A stretch of 64,000 bases of DNA from Micromonospora gifhornensis (GTDB taxonomy: Bacteria; Actinomycetota; Actinomycetes; Mycobacteriales; Micromonosporaceae), in the NCBI RefSeq assembly GCF_016863515.1, contig NZ_BOPA01000022.1, positions 1-64,000 of the forward strand, in the 5' to 3' direction. How positions within the stretch are numbered: position 1 is the stretch's first letter; every line of letters begins with the position of its first letter. The notes beneath the pieces were generated by a model that saw nothing but the letters and a program-made list of their open reading frames with translations, searched no databases and was not told the DNA's origin. Made by a program: the position numbers and the translations under genes. This document shows, piece by piece, positions 8,532 to 20,665 of the stretch.

Positions 8532-10823
8532 TCAGGTGGTGGGCACCAGCAGAGCGACGGGATATGTGGCCAACAGGTCCGCGAGTCGGACCCGTCCATC
8601 ACTGTAGACCCGACCGGTGAACAGGCACGACATCTGATTAACGGGCAATGACAGGGTGGTGTCGCGCCAGCCGCCCTCGGCGGCCAGCCGCAGTGGCAGG
8701 CGGGTGGCCACGGCTACCGCGCCACCCCGGTCGAAGACGACGGCGTGGCGGGCCGCCGGGCCGTGCACGAGCATCGGCTGGTAGTCGCCGAACAGCTCCG
8801 GCCGGTCCCGGCGGGCCCGCAGGGTGCGGGACACCACGAGCAGCTTGGCCGCGCCGGTGTCGTCCACCGCCGGCTGCCAGCCGGCGTCGAGCCGGGCCAG
8901 CAGTTCCCGGCGTACGCCGAAGTCGACCGGGCGGCGGTTGTCCGGGTCGACCAGGGAGTTGTCCCACAGTTCGGTGCCCTGGTAGGTGTCCGGCACCCCG
9001 GGCATGGCGAGTTGGATCAGCTTCTGACCGAGCGAGTTGGACCAGCCGGCCGGGGTGATCTCGGCGGCGAAGGCGGCCAGCTCGCCACTGACGGCCGGGT
9101 CGTCGTACATGGCGTCGACGAGGGCGTGCATGGCCTGCTCGAAGGCCGGGTCGGGGTCGGTCCAACCGGTCGAGACCGCGGCCTCCCGGGCGGCTTTCTC
9201 GGCGTACGCGTGCAGGCGCTCACGCTCGACGGGCCAGGCGCCGACGGCGGTCTGCCACAGCAGGTGCGCCAGGGCGGCGTCGGGCAACGGCACGGCCGCC
9301 ATCCAGCCGGTGACCAGCTGCGCCCAGCGTTGCGGCAGTTCGGCGAGGACGGCGAGGCGGGCGCGGACGTCCTCGCCGCGTTTGGTGTCGTGGGTCGACA
9401 GGGTGGTCATGCTTGTCGGCCAGCGGTCGTGTCGGGCGACGGCGAAGCGGTGGAACCGGCCGGGCAGGGTGCCGAAGTGGGCGGGGCTGCCTCCGACCTC
9501 GTTGAGTGCGACGAACCGGCTCCACCGGTAGTAGGCGGTGTCCTCCACCCCCTTGGCCATCACCGCGCCGGTGAACTGGGGGAAGCGGCGGGCCAGTTCG
9601 TCGTCGGGGTCGCGCAGCCGCCGGGTGATCGCGTCCAGGGCCCCGGTCAGGTCGGTGCGGCGGCGGCCGGCCTCGGCGCGGGCGTTGGCCAGGTGGCGTA
9701 CCCCGTCGGGCGGGTAGCCGCGGTAGACCGGGAACGCGGCGGCCAACTCGGCCAGGGCGGCGCGGGCGGCATCGGCGTCCACCTCGGGGGCGAGGGCGGC
9801 CAGTCGGGTCAGCTCGGCGGCGAGCAGTCGGGTGGCGGCGCCGAGTTTGGTGTCGTGGGTCAGGTCGGCCCAGGAGGTGGCCCGGCCGGTCAGCCGGGTG
9901 TCCAGGGCGGTGAAGTCGGCTTCGGCGTCACCGTCGACGAAGATTCCGCAGACCGCCGCGAGGGCGTCGTACCCGGTGGTGCCGTCGACCGGCCAGCCGG
10001 GCAACTCCTCGCCGTACTCCAGGATCTTCTCCACGATCAGCCACGTGTCGGGGGCGGCGTCGCGTAGCCGGGCCAGGTAGCCGGCCGGGTCGCGCAGCCC
10101 GTCGGGGTGGTCGACCCGGATGCCGTCGATCTCGCCGGCCGCCGCCCAGGCCAGGATCAGCTCGTGGGTGGCGGCGAACACCGCCGGATCCTCCACCCGC
10201 AGCCCGGCCAGGCTGGAAACGGCGAAGAACCGGCGGTACGTCAGCTCGGCGTCGCCGCGCCGCCAGCAGACCAGTTCGTAGTGCTGCCGGTCGTGCACCT
10301 CGCGGGGGCTGCCGTCGCCGGTGCCGTCGGCGATCGGGAACCGGTGCTCGTGATAGCGCAGTTCCCCGTCGACGATCGTGAGGGCGTCCAGCGCGTCGGG
10401 GTCCTCGGCGAGCACCGGCAGCAGCAGCCGGCCCCGCGCCCAGTCGATGTCGAACCAGTCCGCATACGCCGAGTCCCGTCCCCGGCGCAGCACGTCCCAC
10501 CAGGCCGGGTTGGCGGCCGGTACGGCGACCCCGGCGTGGTTGGGCACGATGTCCACGACCAGGCCGAGCCCGACGGACCGCAGCGCCCGCAGCAGCCGCT
10601 GCCGGGCGGGTTCGCCGCCGAGTTGCGGGTTGACCTGAGCGTGGTCGACCACGTCGTAGCCGTGTGTGCTGCCCGGTGCGGCGGTCAGCAGCGGCGCGCT
10701 GTAGAGGTGGGTGACGCCGAGGTCGGCGAGGTAGCCGGCGAGGCCGGCGGTGGCGTCCAGGTCGAAGTCGGGGCGCACCTGCACCCGGTAGGTGGCGCCG
10801 ACCGGTCGAGGGGTGTCGGTCAT
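8532..10823 (-). CDS. treY: Maltooligosyltrehalose synthase (TreY)
   Basis: Isomerises the reducing-end alpha-1,4 linkage of maltodextrins to alpha,alpha-1,1, producing maltooligosyltrehalose for TreZ. 763 aa, normal family length. Visible GH13 motifs: V-D-I-V-P-N-H near residue 90, G-I-R-V-D-H-P-D-G-L (nucleophile), I-V-E-K-I-L (acid/base) and S-T-H-D-T-K-R-G-E-D in the C-terminal half; the N-terminal A-T-Y-R-V-Q and Y-L-A-D-L-G-V-T-H-L-Y-x-S-P-like segment is typical of TreY. Its ATG begins one base after the glgX stop, so translation is coupled. Together the three genes form the TreX-TreY-TreZ glycogen-to-trehalose route. Confidence 0.97.
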   Translation of the reverse strand: MTDTPRPVGATYRVQVRPDFDLDATAGLAGYLADLGVTHLYSAPLLTAAPGSTHGYDVVDHAQVNPQLGGEPARQRLLRALRSVGLGLVVDIVPNHAGVAVPAANPAWWDVLRRGRDSAYADWFDIDWARGRLLLPVLAEDPDALDALTIVDGELRYHEHRFPIADGTGDGSPREVHDRQHYELVCWRRGDAELTYRRFFAVSSLAGLRVEDPAVFAATHELILAWAAAGEIDGIRVDHPDGLRDPAGYLARLRDAAPDTWLIVEKILEYGEELPGWPVDGTTGYDALAAVCGIFVDGDAEADFTALDTRLTGRATSWADLTHDTKLGAATRLLAAELTRLAALAPEVDADAARAALAELAAAFPVYRGYPPDGVRHLANARAEAGRRRTDLTGALDAITRRLRDPDDELARRFPQFTGAVMAKGVEDTAYYRWSRFVALNEVGGSPAHFGTLPGRFHRFAVARHDRWPTSMTTLSTHDTKRGEDVRARLAVLAELPQRWAQLVTGWMAAVPLPDAALAHLLWQTAVGAWPVERERLHAYAEKAAREAAVSTGWTDPDPAFEQAMHALVDAMYDDPAVSGELAAFAAEITPAGWSNSLGQKLIQLAMPGVPDTYQGTELWDNSLVDPDNRRPVDFGVRRELLARLDAGWQPAVDDTGAAKLLVVSRTLRARRDRPELFGDYQPMLVHGPAARHAVVFDRGGAVAVATRLPLRLAAEGGWRDTTLSLPVNQMSCLFTGRVYSDGRVRLADLLATYPVALLVPTT

Positions 10824-10824
10824 G

Positions 10825-12942
<2,118 letters not shown>

Positions 12943-13336
12943 GTCGCTCCTTCGGCAAGAATCATGAGCGCGCCCGCATCATGAGCGCACCGTCCGGGGG
13001 CCGGGCGGATGCGCGCGGCGGTAATGCCCCGCACGGTCGGCCATCAATCCATCCGATCGGATGAATGCCTGGTATCCGCCCGACTGACCCCGAGTGAATT
13101 CCTACGGTGCCGTCAGTCACTGTGACCGTCCTCAAGGTGCGGAATCGGCCAAGATGACGTTTCCTTGTTGCGGGCAGACGTCCATGCGCCGGTGATCGTG
13201 CAGGTTCGCTGGCGCCTGGTCGCGCATGCCTCGATCCTCGCACCGCCGGACGCGTCCGCGCGTGTCCGAAACCCAACCTTGTTCCTTCGCCGCCATCGAC
13301 GCCGGCGCGTTCCTTCCTGCACGGACGGAGACTGAT
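12943..13336. promoter_or_regulatory. Divergent glgX / GT4 control region
   Basis: No gene. It holds a perfect 14-bp palindrome (CATCCGATCGGATG, 13050-13063), a second 11-bp dyad GTCAC-T-GTGAC at 13116-13126, and an 11-bp direct repeat ATCATGAGCGC at 12961-12971 and 12978-12988. These are candidate operators for coordinated control of glycogen/trehalose metabolism; none matches a binding site I can name. Confidence 0.45.
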
Positions 13337-14740
13337 GTGACGACCCTGCGGGTCGGCGGGCGGACCGCCACCGCCACGGACCGGACCCACCGGCCCACTC
13401 TCACCTCGCGAGCCCAGATCCCGACGCAGCCCGGCCCGGCCACCCCGCCGCGCAGCCACCGCATCCTGATGCTGTCCTGGGAGTTCCCGCCGGTGCTCGT
13501 GGGTGGCCTCGGCCGGCACGTGCACGCCCTGTCGGTGGCGCTGGTCGCCGCGGGCCACGAGGTCACCGTCGTCACCCGTCATGCCGAGGGCGCGCCGCTT
13601 GAGGAGTACGTCGACGGGGTGCGGGTCGTCCGCGCCGCCGAGGACCCGGTGACCTTCCCGCTGGCCACCGAGAGCCTGCTGGCCTGGACGATGGCGTTCA
13701 ACCACACGCTCACCCGCGCCGCCCTGCGCGCCGTCTCCACCGGCGGGTACGACGTCATCCACGCCCACGACTGGCTGGTCGCGCACACCGCGATGACCCT
13801 GCGCGAGCACCTCGACCTGCCGCTGGTCAGCACCATTCACGCCACCGAGGCGGGCCGGCACCAGGGCTGGTTGCCCGAGGAGATGAACCGCACCATCCAC
13901 GGTGTCGAGCAGTGGATCAGCACCGAGTCGACCCGGGTGGTGGTCTGCTCCGGCTACATGCGCGACGAGGTGACCGGGCTGTTCGGCGTGCCGGCCGGTC
14001 GCGTCGACGTGGTGCCCAACGGGGTGGAGCCGCACCGCTGGCGGGTGCCGGCGAGCGCGGTGGCGCAGGCCAGGGCCCGGTTCGCCGGGGACGGTCCGCT
14101 TGTCACCTTCGCCGGTCGACTGGTGTACGAGAAGGGTGTGCAGCACCTGCTCGCCGGGTTGCCCCGGCTGCGGGAACGGCACCCGGGTCTGCGTGCGGTG
14201 ATCGTCGGTGACGGCCCGTACCGTGGCGAACTGGAGGCCGACGTACACCGACTCGGTCTGGCCGACACGGTCAGCCTGCCCGGCTTCCTCGGCGGCACGG
14301 ACCTGCCGGCGGTGATGGCCGCCTCGGACTGCTTCGCGGTGCCCAGCATCTACGAGCCGTTCGGCATGGTCGCCCTGGAGGGGGCCGCCGCCGGTGCGCC
14401 ACTGGCGGTCGCCGAGACCGGCGGGCTCGCCGAGATCGTCGAGCCGGGTGTCACCGGAGTGACCTTCCGTCCACATGATCCGGAGGCGTTGACCGACGCG
14501 GTGCACACCCTGCTCGCCGACACTGACCACGCCCGGGCGCTGGCCCGACGTGCCCGCGCCATGGTGCACGAGAAGTACGGCTGGGCGGCCATCGCCAGCC
14601 GCACCGCGTCCGCGTACGCCTCGGCGATCGCCCAGGCCCCGGCCGTGGCGGCCGAACGCGCGGCCCAGCAGATGGCGCACGGCCGGCCTCGGCTCACCGT
14701 GCCGGAGGGCAACCTGCTCGCCGCCGCCGGCCTGCGCTGA
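13337..14740 (+). CDS. GT4 glycosyltransferase, Rv3032-like alpha-glucan glucosyltransferase
   Basis: GT-B fold retaining glycosyltransferase of about 467 aa. After a variable, disordered N-terminus the conserved region opens with R-I-L-M-L-S-W-E-F-P-P and G-G-L-G-R-H-V-H, closely like mycobacterial Rv3032, which elongates cytosolic alpha-1,4-glucans; the E-x7-E donor motif (E-P-F-G-M-V-A-L-E) is present near residue 375. GTG at 13337 has GGAG six bases before it; an upstream ATG at 13226 would add an atypical 37-residue leader. Its position beside, and divergent from, glgX-treY-treZ supports a role in glycogen or methylglucose-polysaccharide metabolism. A fungal/bacterial lipid or sugar acceptor cannot be excluded. 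Confidence 0.85.
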   Translation: MTTLRVGGRTATATDRTHRPTLTSRAQIPTQPGPATPPRSHRILMLSWEFPPVLVGGLGRHVHALSVALVAAGHEVTVVTRHAEGAPLEEYVDGVRVVRAAEDPVTFPLATESLLAWTMAFNHTLTRAALRAVSTGGYDVIHAHDWLVAHTAMTLREHLDLPLVSTIHATEAGRHQGWLPEEMNRTIHGVEQWISTESTRVVVCSGYMRDEVTGLFGVPAGRVDVVPNGVEPHRWRVPASAVAQARARFAGDGPLVTFAGRLVYEKGVQHLLAGLPRLRERHPGLRAVIVGDGPYRGELEADVHRLGLADTVSLPGFLGGTDLPAVMAASDCFAVPSIYEPFGMVALEGAAAGAPLAVAETGGLAEIVEPGVTGVTFRPHDPEALTDAVHTLLADTDHARALARRARAMVHEKYGWAAIASRTASAYASAIAQAPAVAAERAAQQMAHGRPRLTVPEGNLLAAAGLR

Positions 14741-14936
14741 CCGCCACCTGTTCGCAGTTGGCGTCGCCCGACGTCCCACGGTCCGCGATGTCGCCACCTC
14801 GGCGTCGCGGACCGCGGCGTCGGACGGTGGCGTCGGACGGTGGCGTCGCAGAGTGTGGGATCGCCTGCCGTGGTGTCACGGACCGGGATGTGGCGTTGCG
14901 TGACCGATACGGTGATCAGCGACTATTCCCCCACCG

Positions 14937-15061
14937 CCCTTTGCTCTGCTTCAACCCACGCAATAGCGCCTGAGCTGGGCGGATCCGGCGGGCGGCAGAA
15001 GCGGACGCGCAGTGTCCCGCACTGTCGGTGACCGTTGCGTGGGTTGAAGCAGAGCAAAGGG
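14937..15061. repeat. 27-bp perfect inverted repeat
   Basis: Arms 14937-14963 and 15035-15061 are perfect reverse complements over 27 bp (core GCTCTGCTTCAACCCACG), separated by 71 bp. There is no gene between the arms. It could be a small non-autonomous mobile element, a long RNA hairpin or a dispersed genus-level repeat. Confidence 0.85.
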
Positions 15062-15075
15062 GACAGTGCGGGGAC
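15014..15075. repeat. Second inverted repeat overlapping the 27-bp repeat
   Basis: GTCCCGCACTGTC (15014-15026) pairs with GACAGTGCGGGGAC (15062-15075), 11 bp perfect plus a one-base bulge. The right arm of the 27-bp repeat lies wholly inside its loop, so the two hairpins cannot form together. Confidence 0.7.
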
Positions 15076-15313
15076 GGCCGGGCGGCGGAGCTGATACAGG
15101 CGGTGACGACCGCGGGCCGGGTCGTGGTGACCGAGCCGTCGCGCCCGGCACGTAGGGTGATCGTCACACGACAGTGCGCAGTCTCGGGTTGCCGCCAGGG
15201 CCGTTCGGGTAGCCGTTTCTAGCGTTACGATCTTGTATCCGCACTGGTCAACGCACGTTCACATCCGACAGACTCGCGTACATCCAGCGGGGGCGGGTCG
15301 AGGAGGGATGTAG

Positions 15314-15970
15314 GTGCGGGTGCTCCTGGTGGAAGACGATCTGCGTGTGTCGGCGGGGCTCGCCTCGGCGCTGCGACGACGGGGGCACGAGGTGGTGCAG
15401 GCGCTCACGGCCGCCGAGGCGGCCGAAGCCGAGCCGGTCGACCTCATCCTGCTGGACATGAACCTGCCGGACCGCGACGGTCTGGAGGTGTGCCGGCGGA
15501 TCCGCCAGCACAACGAGGAAGTCGCCATCATCGCGGTGACCGCCCGCGCGGAGGAGCACGACCGGGTGGCGGGGCTGCGCGCCGGTGCCGACGACTACGT
15601 GGTGAAGCCGTTCTCGATGGTCGAGTTGCAGGCCCGTATCGATGCGGTGATGCGGCGGACCGGCCGTGCGGTGCGGGCGGCGGCGGCCCTTCAGATCGGG
15701 CCGCTGCGCATCGACGTCGACGCCCGCCGGGTCTGGATCCGCGAGCGGGAGGTCGCCCTGTCCCGCAAGGAGTTCGACCTGCTCGTGGCGTTGGCCCGGC
15801 AGGCAGGGACGGTGGTGCCCCGGGACCGGTTGCAGCTGGAGGTGTGGCAGACCACCTGGGCCACCCGGCACAACCTCGACGTCCACGTCGCGGCGTTGCG
15901 CGGCAAGTTGGAGAACCCCCAACTGGTGGAGACCGTACGCGGAGTGGGATATCGATTGCGGGTGGACTGA
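15314..15970 (+). CDS. OmpR/PhoB-type response regulator (orphan)
   Basis: 218 aa. Receiver domain (1-115) with acidic pocket E7-D8-D9, phosphoacceptor D48 in L-I-L-L-D-M-N-L-P-D, T76 and K98 (V-V-K-P-F); then a winged-helix DNA-binding domain (about 125-217) with the L-S-R-K-E-F-D-L-L and T-V-R-G-V-G-Y-R signatures. GTG at 15314 follows GAGGAGGG by seven bases. No histidine kinase is next to it, so its partner is elsewhere. The gene is followed by a secreted peptidase, which it might control. Confidence 0.93.
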   Translation: MRVLLVEDDLRVSAGLASALRRRGHEVVQALTAAEAAEAEPVDLILLDMNLPDRDGLEVCRRIRQHNEEVAIIAVTARAEEHDRVAGLRAGADDYVVKPFSMVELQARIDAVMRRTGRAVRAAAALQIGPLRIDVDARRVWIREREVALSRKEFDLLVALARQAGTVVPRDRLQLEVWQTTWATRHNLDVHVAALRGKLENPQLVETVRGVGYRLRVD

Positions 15971-16100
15971 GTCGGCGGTCAAACCGGGATGTGAGGTGAA
16001 CCTCAGATGATCCTCAAGAATCCCAGCTACCGGCCCCGCGCCCAGTCCGCGGCGGGTGTGCTGTCTGACACCCAGCCATACCTCCTGTTTGGAGATCCCT

Positions 16101-18263
16101 TTGCGATACAGACGGACAAAGGCCGGTGTCTTCTCCAGCCTCCTTGCCGCCATCCTCGCGGTGACGGCGCTGCCGGCGCTGGCACACGGAAAGCCGGCCG
16201 CCACCGCTCTTCAGATGCAGGCGGAGCCGAACCAGGTTCAGAACGTGACGGTGGTCCAGGGCGACGGCTACGCGACCCTGGCCTGGACCCACGTCGACGG
16301 CGCCACCGACTACCAGATCGAGCGGACGCCCGTCGCAGAGGACGGCAGCGCGACCGGCAACGGTGTGATCGTCGGTCTCTGGCGGCCGAACCGTCAGATC
16401 AACAACGACAAGCCGACCTTCGCCGACGCTGGGTTCGCTCCCGGTGACCGCTTCCAGTGGCGGGTCCGGGCGCGCTTCGGCACCGAGGCGCAGCCGTACT
16501 CGGCCGCCGTCGTCGGCACCACCAAGCCGCACTGGGGCGACCCGAACATCCCGGGTCAGAACCTGCGGACCCAGTGGGAGCAGACCCTCGGCGCGCAGTA
16601 CACAAGCGACGTCAACGAGTACGCGTACACGGCGGCCATCGACGAGCTGAGCGACCGGGTGCGCGTGACGGAGATCGGCCGCACGGTCCTCAACCGGCCG
16701 ATCAACATGTTCATCATCGGCTACCCGAAGCCGCCGGCGACCCCGGAGGCGGTGGCCGCGACGAGCCCGCTGGTCGTCAACTGCAACGTGCACGGCAACG
16801 AGCCGGGTGACCGTGAGGCGTGCTTCATCATGGCGCGTCAGCTGGCCTTCACCCAGGACCGGGCCACGCTCAACCTGCTGTCGAAGACCACCGTGCTGAT
16901 CGTCCCGACGATCAACGGTGACGGCCGGGCGGCCAACAGCCGGGGCAACTCCACCGGTCAGGACCTCAACCGGGACCACTCGCTGATCCGTCAGCCGGAG
17001 ACCCAGGCCTTCGCGGAGATGGTCCGCGACTACCGGCCGATCGCCGGCTACGACGGCCACGAGTACGGCAACGCCAACACCGGTGACCTGCCGATGCTGT
17101 CGCCGCGGCACGCCAACGTGCCTCAGGGCATCTTCGACGAGTCGCAGGACATGATCGAAGGCCACATGTACACCCAGGGTGCCAAGGACGGCTGGTGGGC
17201 CTGCCCCTACGGCTGCACCCCCGGTGCCACCGTGGGTCTGGGTCAGGAGACCATCCTGCGCAACACCCTCGGCCTGAAGAACGTGGTCAACTCTCTGCTG
17301 GAGCTGCGCAGCTCCGGTGGCCCCACTCGGCCGAACGAGAGCAACACCGCCAACAACCGGCGGCGTAAGACCTACTCGGGTCTGTGGACGTTCAACCAGT
17401 TCTTCCAGTACCACGGCGCACAGCTCAAGGACCTCAACAAGGCCCGGGCCGAGGCGATCCAGTTCCAGTCCGCGAACACCGGACCGATCGTTCTCGAGGG
17501 CTCCCGGGAGATCAAGGCGTACCCCGCCCCGCACCCGGGTGAGGCCCCGCCGCCGGTCGACGCTCCGCGCGAGGAGAACATCCTCCAGCACGCGCCGTGC
17601 GCGTACAAGCTCACCGAGGAGCAGTACAACGGCGCCCGCACCGACGGTCCGGGCGGCCAGGGCACCACGGTCGCCCAGCGGCTCGCCGCGCACGGCTGGA
17701 AGGTCATCAAGACCAACGACGGGTACATCGTTCCGCTGTCCCAGCCGCAGCGGGGCCTGGTGCCGCTGCTGCTCGACGAGCAGGCCGTCGCCGGCCTGGT
17801 CGCCGCCGAGCGGATCATGCCGACCGTGACCGGTACCCGCAAGGGTGCGCTGACGGTCTCCGGTGTCACCTGCATCGCCGACGCCACCGTGCGGGGCGCG
17901 ATCACGGTGAAGAAGGGTGCCACGCTCATCGCCACCGGCAGCACGATCAACGGTCTGGTCAACGCTGACCGCGCGGCCGGGTTCGTGCTGACCGACAGCA
18001 AGGTCAACGCGATGGTCAACGTGCTCAACACCGCCGGCCCGGTCATCATGGTCGGCAACAAGATCAGCGGCTCGGTGCTGGTGCACGGCACCAAGGCCAG
18101 CGGCCCGGCCAACGTGGCCAACGGTGTCATCGGGGCGCCGCTGGTGGCGGGCAACACCCTCACCGGCCTGCTGACCTGCACCAGCAACGCCGTCACGCCG
18201 GTGAACCTGGAGACCCCCAACACCGTTCGGGGCCTCAAGATCGGCCAGTGCGCTCGTATCTGA
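16101..18263 (+). CDS. Secreted M14 zinc carboxypeptidase with FnIII-like and beta-helix domains
   Basis: About 720 aa. A signal peptide with a hydrophobic core (F-S-S-L-L-A-A-I-L-A-V) and A-L-A cleavage site is followed by a fibronectin-III-like domain (about 40-120), then an M14 peptidase domain with the zinc site H-G-N-E-P-G and the downstream G-Q-D-L-N-R-D-H and Y-D-G-H-E-Y segments. The last 130 residues, after a Cys, show repeated V-x-G-x-I-x-V-like strands, like a bactofilin or right-handed beta-helix. TTG at 16101 was chosen because GGAG lies six bases before it and it opens the signal peptide. Predicted extracellular peptidase; the tail may anchor it or bind surface polymer. A strong terminator follows. 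Confidence 0.85.
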   Translation: MRYRRTKAGVFSSLLAAILAVTALPALAHGKPAATALQMQAEPNQVQNVTVVQGDGYATLAWTHVDGATDYQIERTPVAEDGSATGNGVIVGLWRPNRQINNDKPTFADAGFAPGDRFQWRVRARFGTEAQPYSAAVVGTTKPHWGDPNIPGQNLRTQWEQTLGAQYTSDVNEYAYTAAIDELSDRVRVTEIGRTVLNRPINMFIIGYPKPPATPEAVAATSPLVVNCNVHGNEPGDREACFIMARQLAFTQDRATLNLLSKTTVLIVPTINGDGRAANSRGNSTGQDLNRDHSLIRQPETQAFAEMVRDYRPIAGYDGHEYGNANTGDLPMLSPRHANVPQGIFDESQDMIEGHMYTQGAKDGWWACPYGCTPGATVGLGQETILRNTLGLKNVVNSLLELRSSGGPTRPNESNTANNRRRKTYSGLWTFNQFFQYHGAQLKDLNKARAEAIQFQSANTGPIVLEGSREIKAYPAPHPGEAPPPVDAPREENILQHAPCAYKLTEEQYNGARTDGPGGQGTTVAQRLAAHGWKVIKTNDGYIVPLSQPQRGLVPLLLDEQAVAGLVAAERIMPTVTGTRKGALTVSGVTCIADATVRGAITVKKGATLIATGSTINGLVNADRAAGFVLTDSKVNAMVNVLNTAGPVIMVGNKISGSVLVHGTKASGPANVANGVIGAPLVAGNTLTGLLTCTSNAVTPVNLETPNTVRGLKIGQCARI

Positions 18264-18290
18264 GTCACTGACCGTCAACCGGTAACAGAC

Positions 18291-18328
18291 GTACCGGCAG
18301 GCCGGATCCGCGCCCGGCCTGCCGGTAC
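18291..18328 (+). terminator. Hairpin after the M14 peptidase
   Basis: A perfect 15-bp stem (18291-18305 with 18314-18328) with an 8-nt loop, 28 bp after the peptidase stop. No U tract follows, as is common in actinobacteria. Confidence 0.7.
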
Positions 18329-18352
18329 ACCAAGTGCGGAGTGGAGAACATC

Positions 18353-19021
18353 GTGACCGACGTCTTCCTCGACACCATGAGGCCGACACCACGGCGGGTC
18401 CGACGGGCCGGCCCGGCCGCAGGGCTGGCGCTGGCCACGCTGCTGGCGGTCACGGGGTGTACCGGTGGCGACGCGACGGACGGTGACGGGATCACGCCCG
18501 TCGCGTTCACCGTCACCGGTCCACTCTGTGCCGAGCTGCCGGCGGGCACCGAGCCGGGAAACCCGGAGTCGCTCGCCGGCATGCCCGCCGACCAGGCCGT
18601 GCAGTGGATTCCCGTGCTGACCACCTTCGACGCGGCGGTTCGGGCCACGGGCCTGGCCGGCGAGCTGACCGGGGTGACCGTCCTGGCGCCCACCGACGAC
18701 GCGTTCGCCGAGAAGTTCTCCCGGACCAACCTCGACGAGCTGCTGCTGCACGACACCGACGAACTACGTGAGTTGCTGCGCGAGCACCTGGTGACCGCGC
18801 CGATGTCGGTCGCCGAGATGGTCGCCGCCGGCACGGTCAAGACCGTCGCCGAGGGCGAACTCACCGTCACCGCTCAGGGGTCGGTTGCCCGGTTCGGCAA
18901 CGAGGCCGAGACGGTGTGCGCCGACTACCAGGCGACGAACGCTCGCATCCACGTCATCGACCACGTCCTCGGTTCGCTGCCCACCACGGCCGGCGGCGAG
19001 GACGACCATCCGTACCACTAG
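18353..19021 (+). CDS. Fasciclin-domain lipoprotein
   Basis: About 222 aa. A basic N-terminus, hydrophobic segment and lipobox L-A-V-T-G-C mark it for lipid anchoring outside the membrane. Residues about 80-215 form a FAS1 fold with the typical V-T-V-L-A-P-T-D-D-A-F and terminal I-H-V-I-D-H-V-L motifs, like mycobacterial MPT70/MPT83-type proteins involved in adhesion or cell-surface interaction. GTG at 18353 is preceded by GGAG six bases upstream; an alternative GTG at 18341 has no clear site. It stands alone between two terminators. Confidence 0.88.
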   Translation: MTDVFLDTMRPTPRRVRRAGPAAGLALATLLAVTGCTGGDATDGDGITPVAFTVTGPLCAELPAGTEPGNPESLAGMPADQAVQWIPVLTTFDAAVRATGLAGELTGVTVLAPTDDAFAEKFSRTNLDELLLHDTDELRELLREHLVTAPMSVAEMVAAGTVKTVAEGELTVTAQGSVARFGNEAETVCADYQATNARIHVIDHVLGSLPTTAGGEDDHPYH

Positions 19022-19053
19022 GCCCGCGGGGTACAAACCCCCTCCTCGCGGAC

Positions 19054-19098
19054 CACGAACGGCCGCCGACCCCGATTCCGGGGCGGCGGCCGTTCGTG
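19054..19098. terminator. Bidirectional terminator between fasciclin and citrate synthase genes
   Basis: A 15-bp perfect stem (19054-19068 with 19084-19098) continued by four inner G-C pairs, followed on the plus strand by TTTCGT. It sits between two converging genes and would serve both. Confidence 0.85.
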
Positions 19099-19109
19099 TT
19101 TCGTCGCTT

Positions 19110-19162
19110 GTTAAGAAGGGGCCCCTCCTCTACGCCAGGCGTTAAGAAGGGGCCCTTCCTTA
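19110..19162. repeat. TTAAGAAGGGGCCC direct repeat pair
   Basis: GTTAAGAAGGGGCCC occurs at 19110-19124 and again at 19141-19155, 31 bp apart. Each copy has a GGGGCCC(C) palindromic centre and A/T-rich flank (TTAAG...CTTCCTTA), so each can form its own hairpin. I recall near-identical motifs as dispersed intergenic repeats in Micromonosporaceae genomes. Confidence 0.75.
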
Positions 19163-19166
19163 CGGG

Positions 19167-20450
<1,284 letters not shown>

Positions 20451-20665
20451 GTGTTTCCTCGCTTCGCCGGCAGATCTACGTTGAATTGCCTTCGCTTCTA
20501 CCGTAATTGCGGTTGCGACAACACCGCCCGCCGTGGTTCTGCGGTGAGGTATGCGTCACCCGATTCCCGACCAGGCGGCGGGGAAACCCCGACGATCAGG
20601 ACACACAGGCACGGAGGGCACACGGAGCGTGGAAGTTCCCTGTCGAAACGGGACTGTGCGACGAC

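Larger units (their letters stand above)
14741..15313. repeat. Repeat-rich intergenic region
   Basis: 573 bp without a convincing gene. It contains a 13-bp tandem repeat (GGCGTCGGACGGT at 14816-14828 and 14829-14841, with a partial third copy) and two overlapping inverted repeats listed separately. The right end carries the promoter and GGAGGG ribosome-binding site of the response regulator at 15314. Confidence 0.6.

Noticed and set aside
7076..8620. Long open frame (about 514 codons) on the plus strand opposite treZ
   Set aside because: It mirrors the codon bias of treZ, has no ribosome-binding site, and its translation is low-complexity V/G/Q/R; treZ motifs on the other strand are decisive. 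The same holds for long frames opposite treY, glgX, the M14 peptidase and several other genes.
12962..14797. A 611-codon minus-strand frame opposite the GT4 gene
   Set aside because: The plus-strand protein has full GT4 motifs; the minus frame has none and runs through the intergenic region.
14937..15061. Rho-independent terminator
   Set aside because: A 71-bp loop and a second exclusive hairpin do not fit a simple terminator, and no U tract follows.
16014..18392. A 792-codon open frame on the minus strand across the M14 peptidase
   Set aside because: Composition (V/R/D/G-rich, few aromatic residues) is that of a shadow frame; the plus strand has a signal peptide and zinc motifs.
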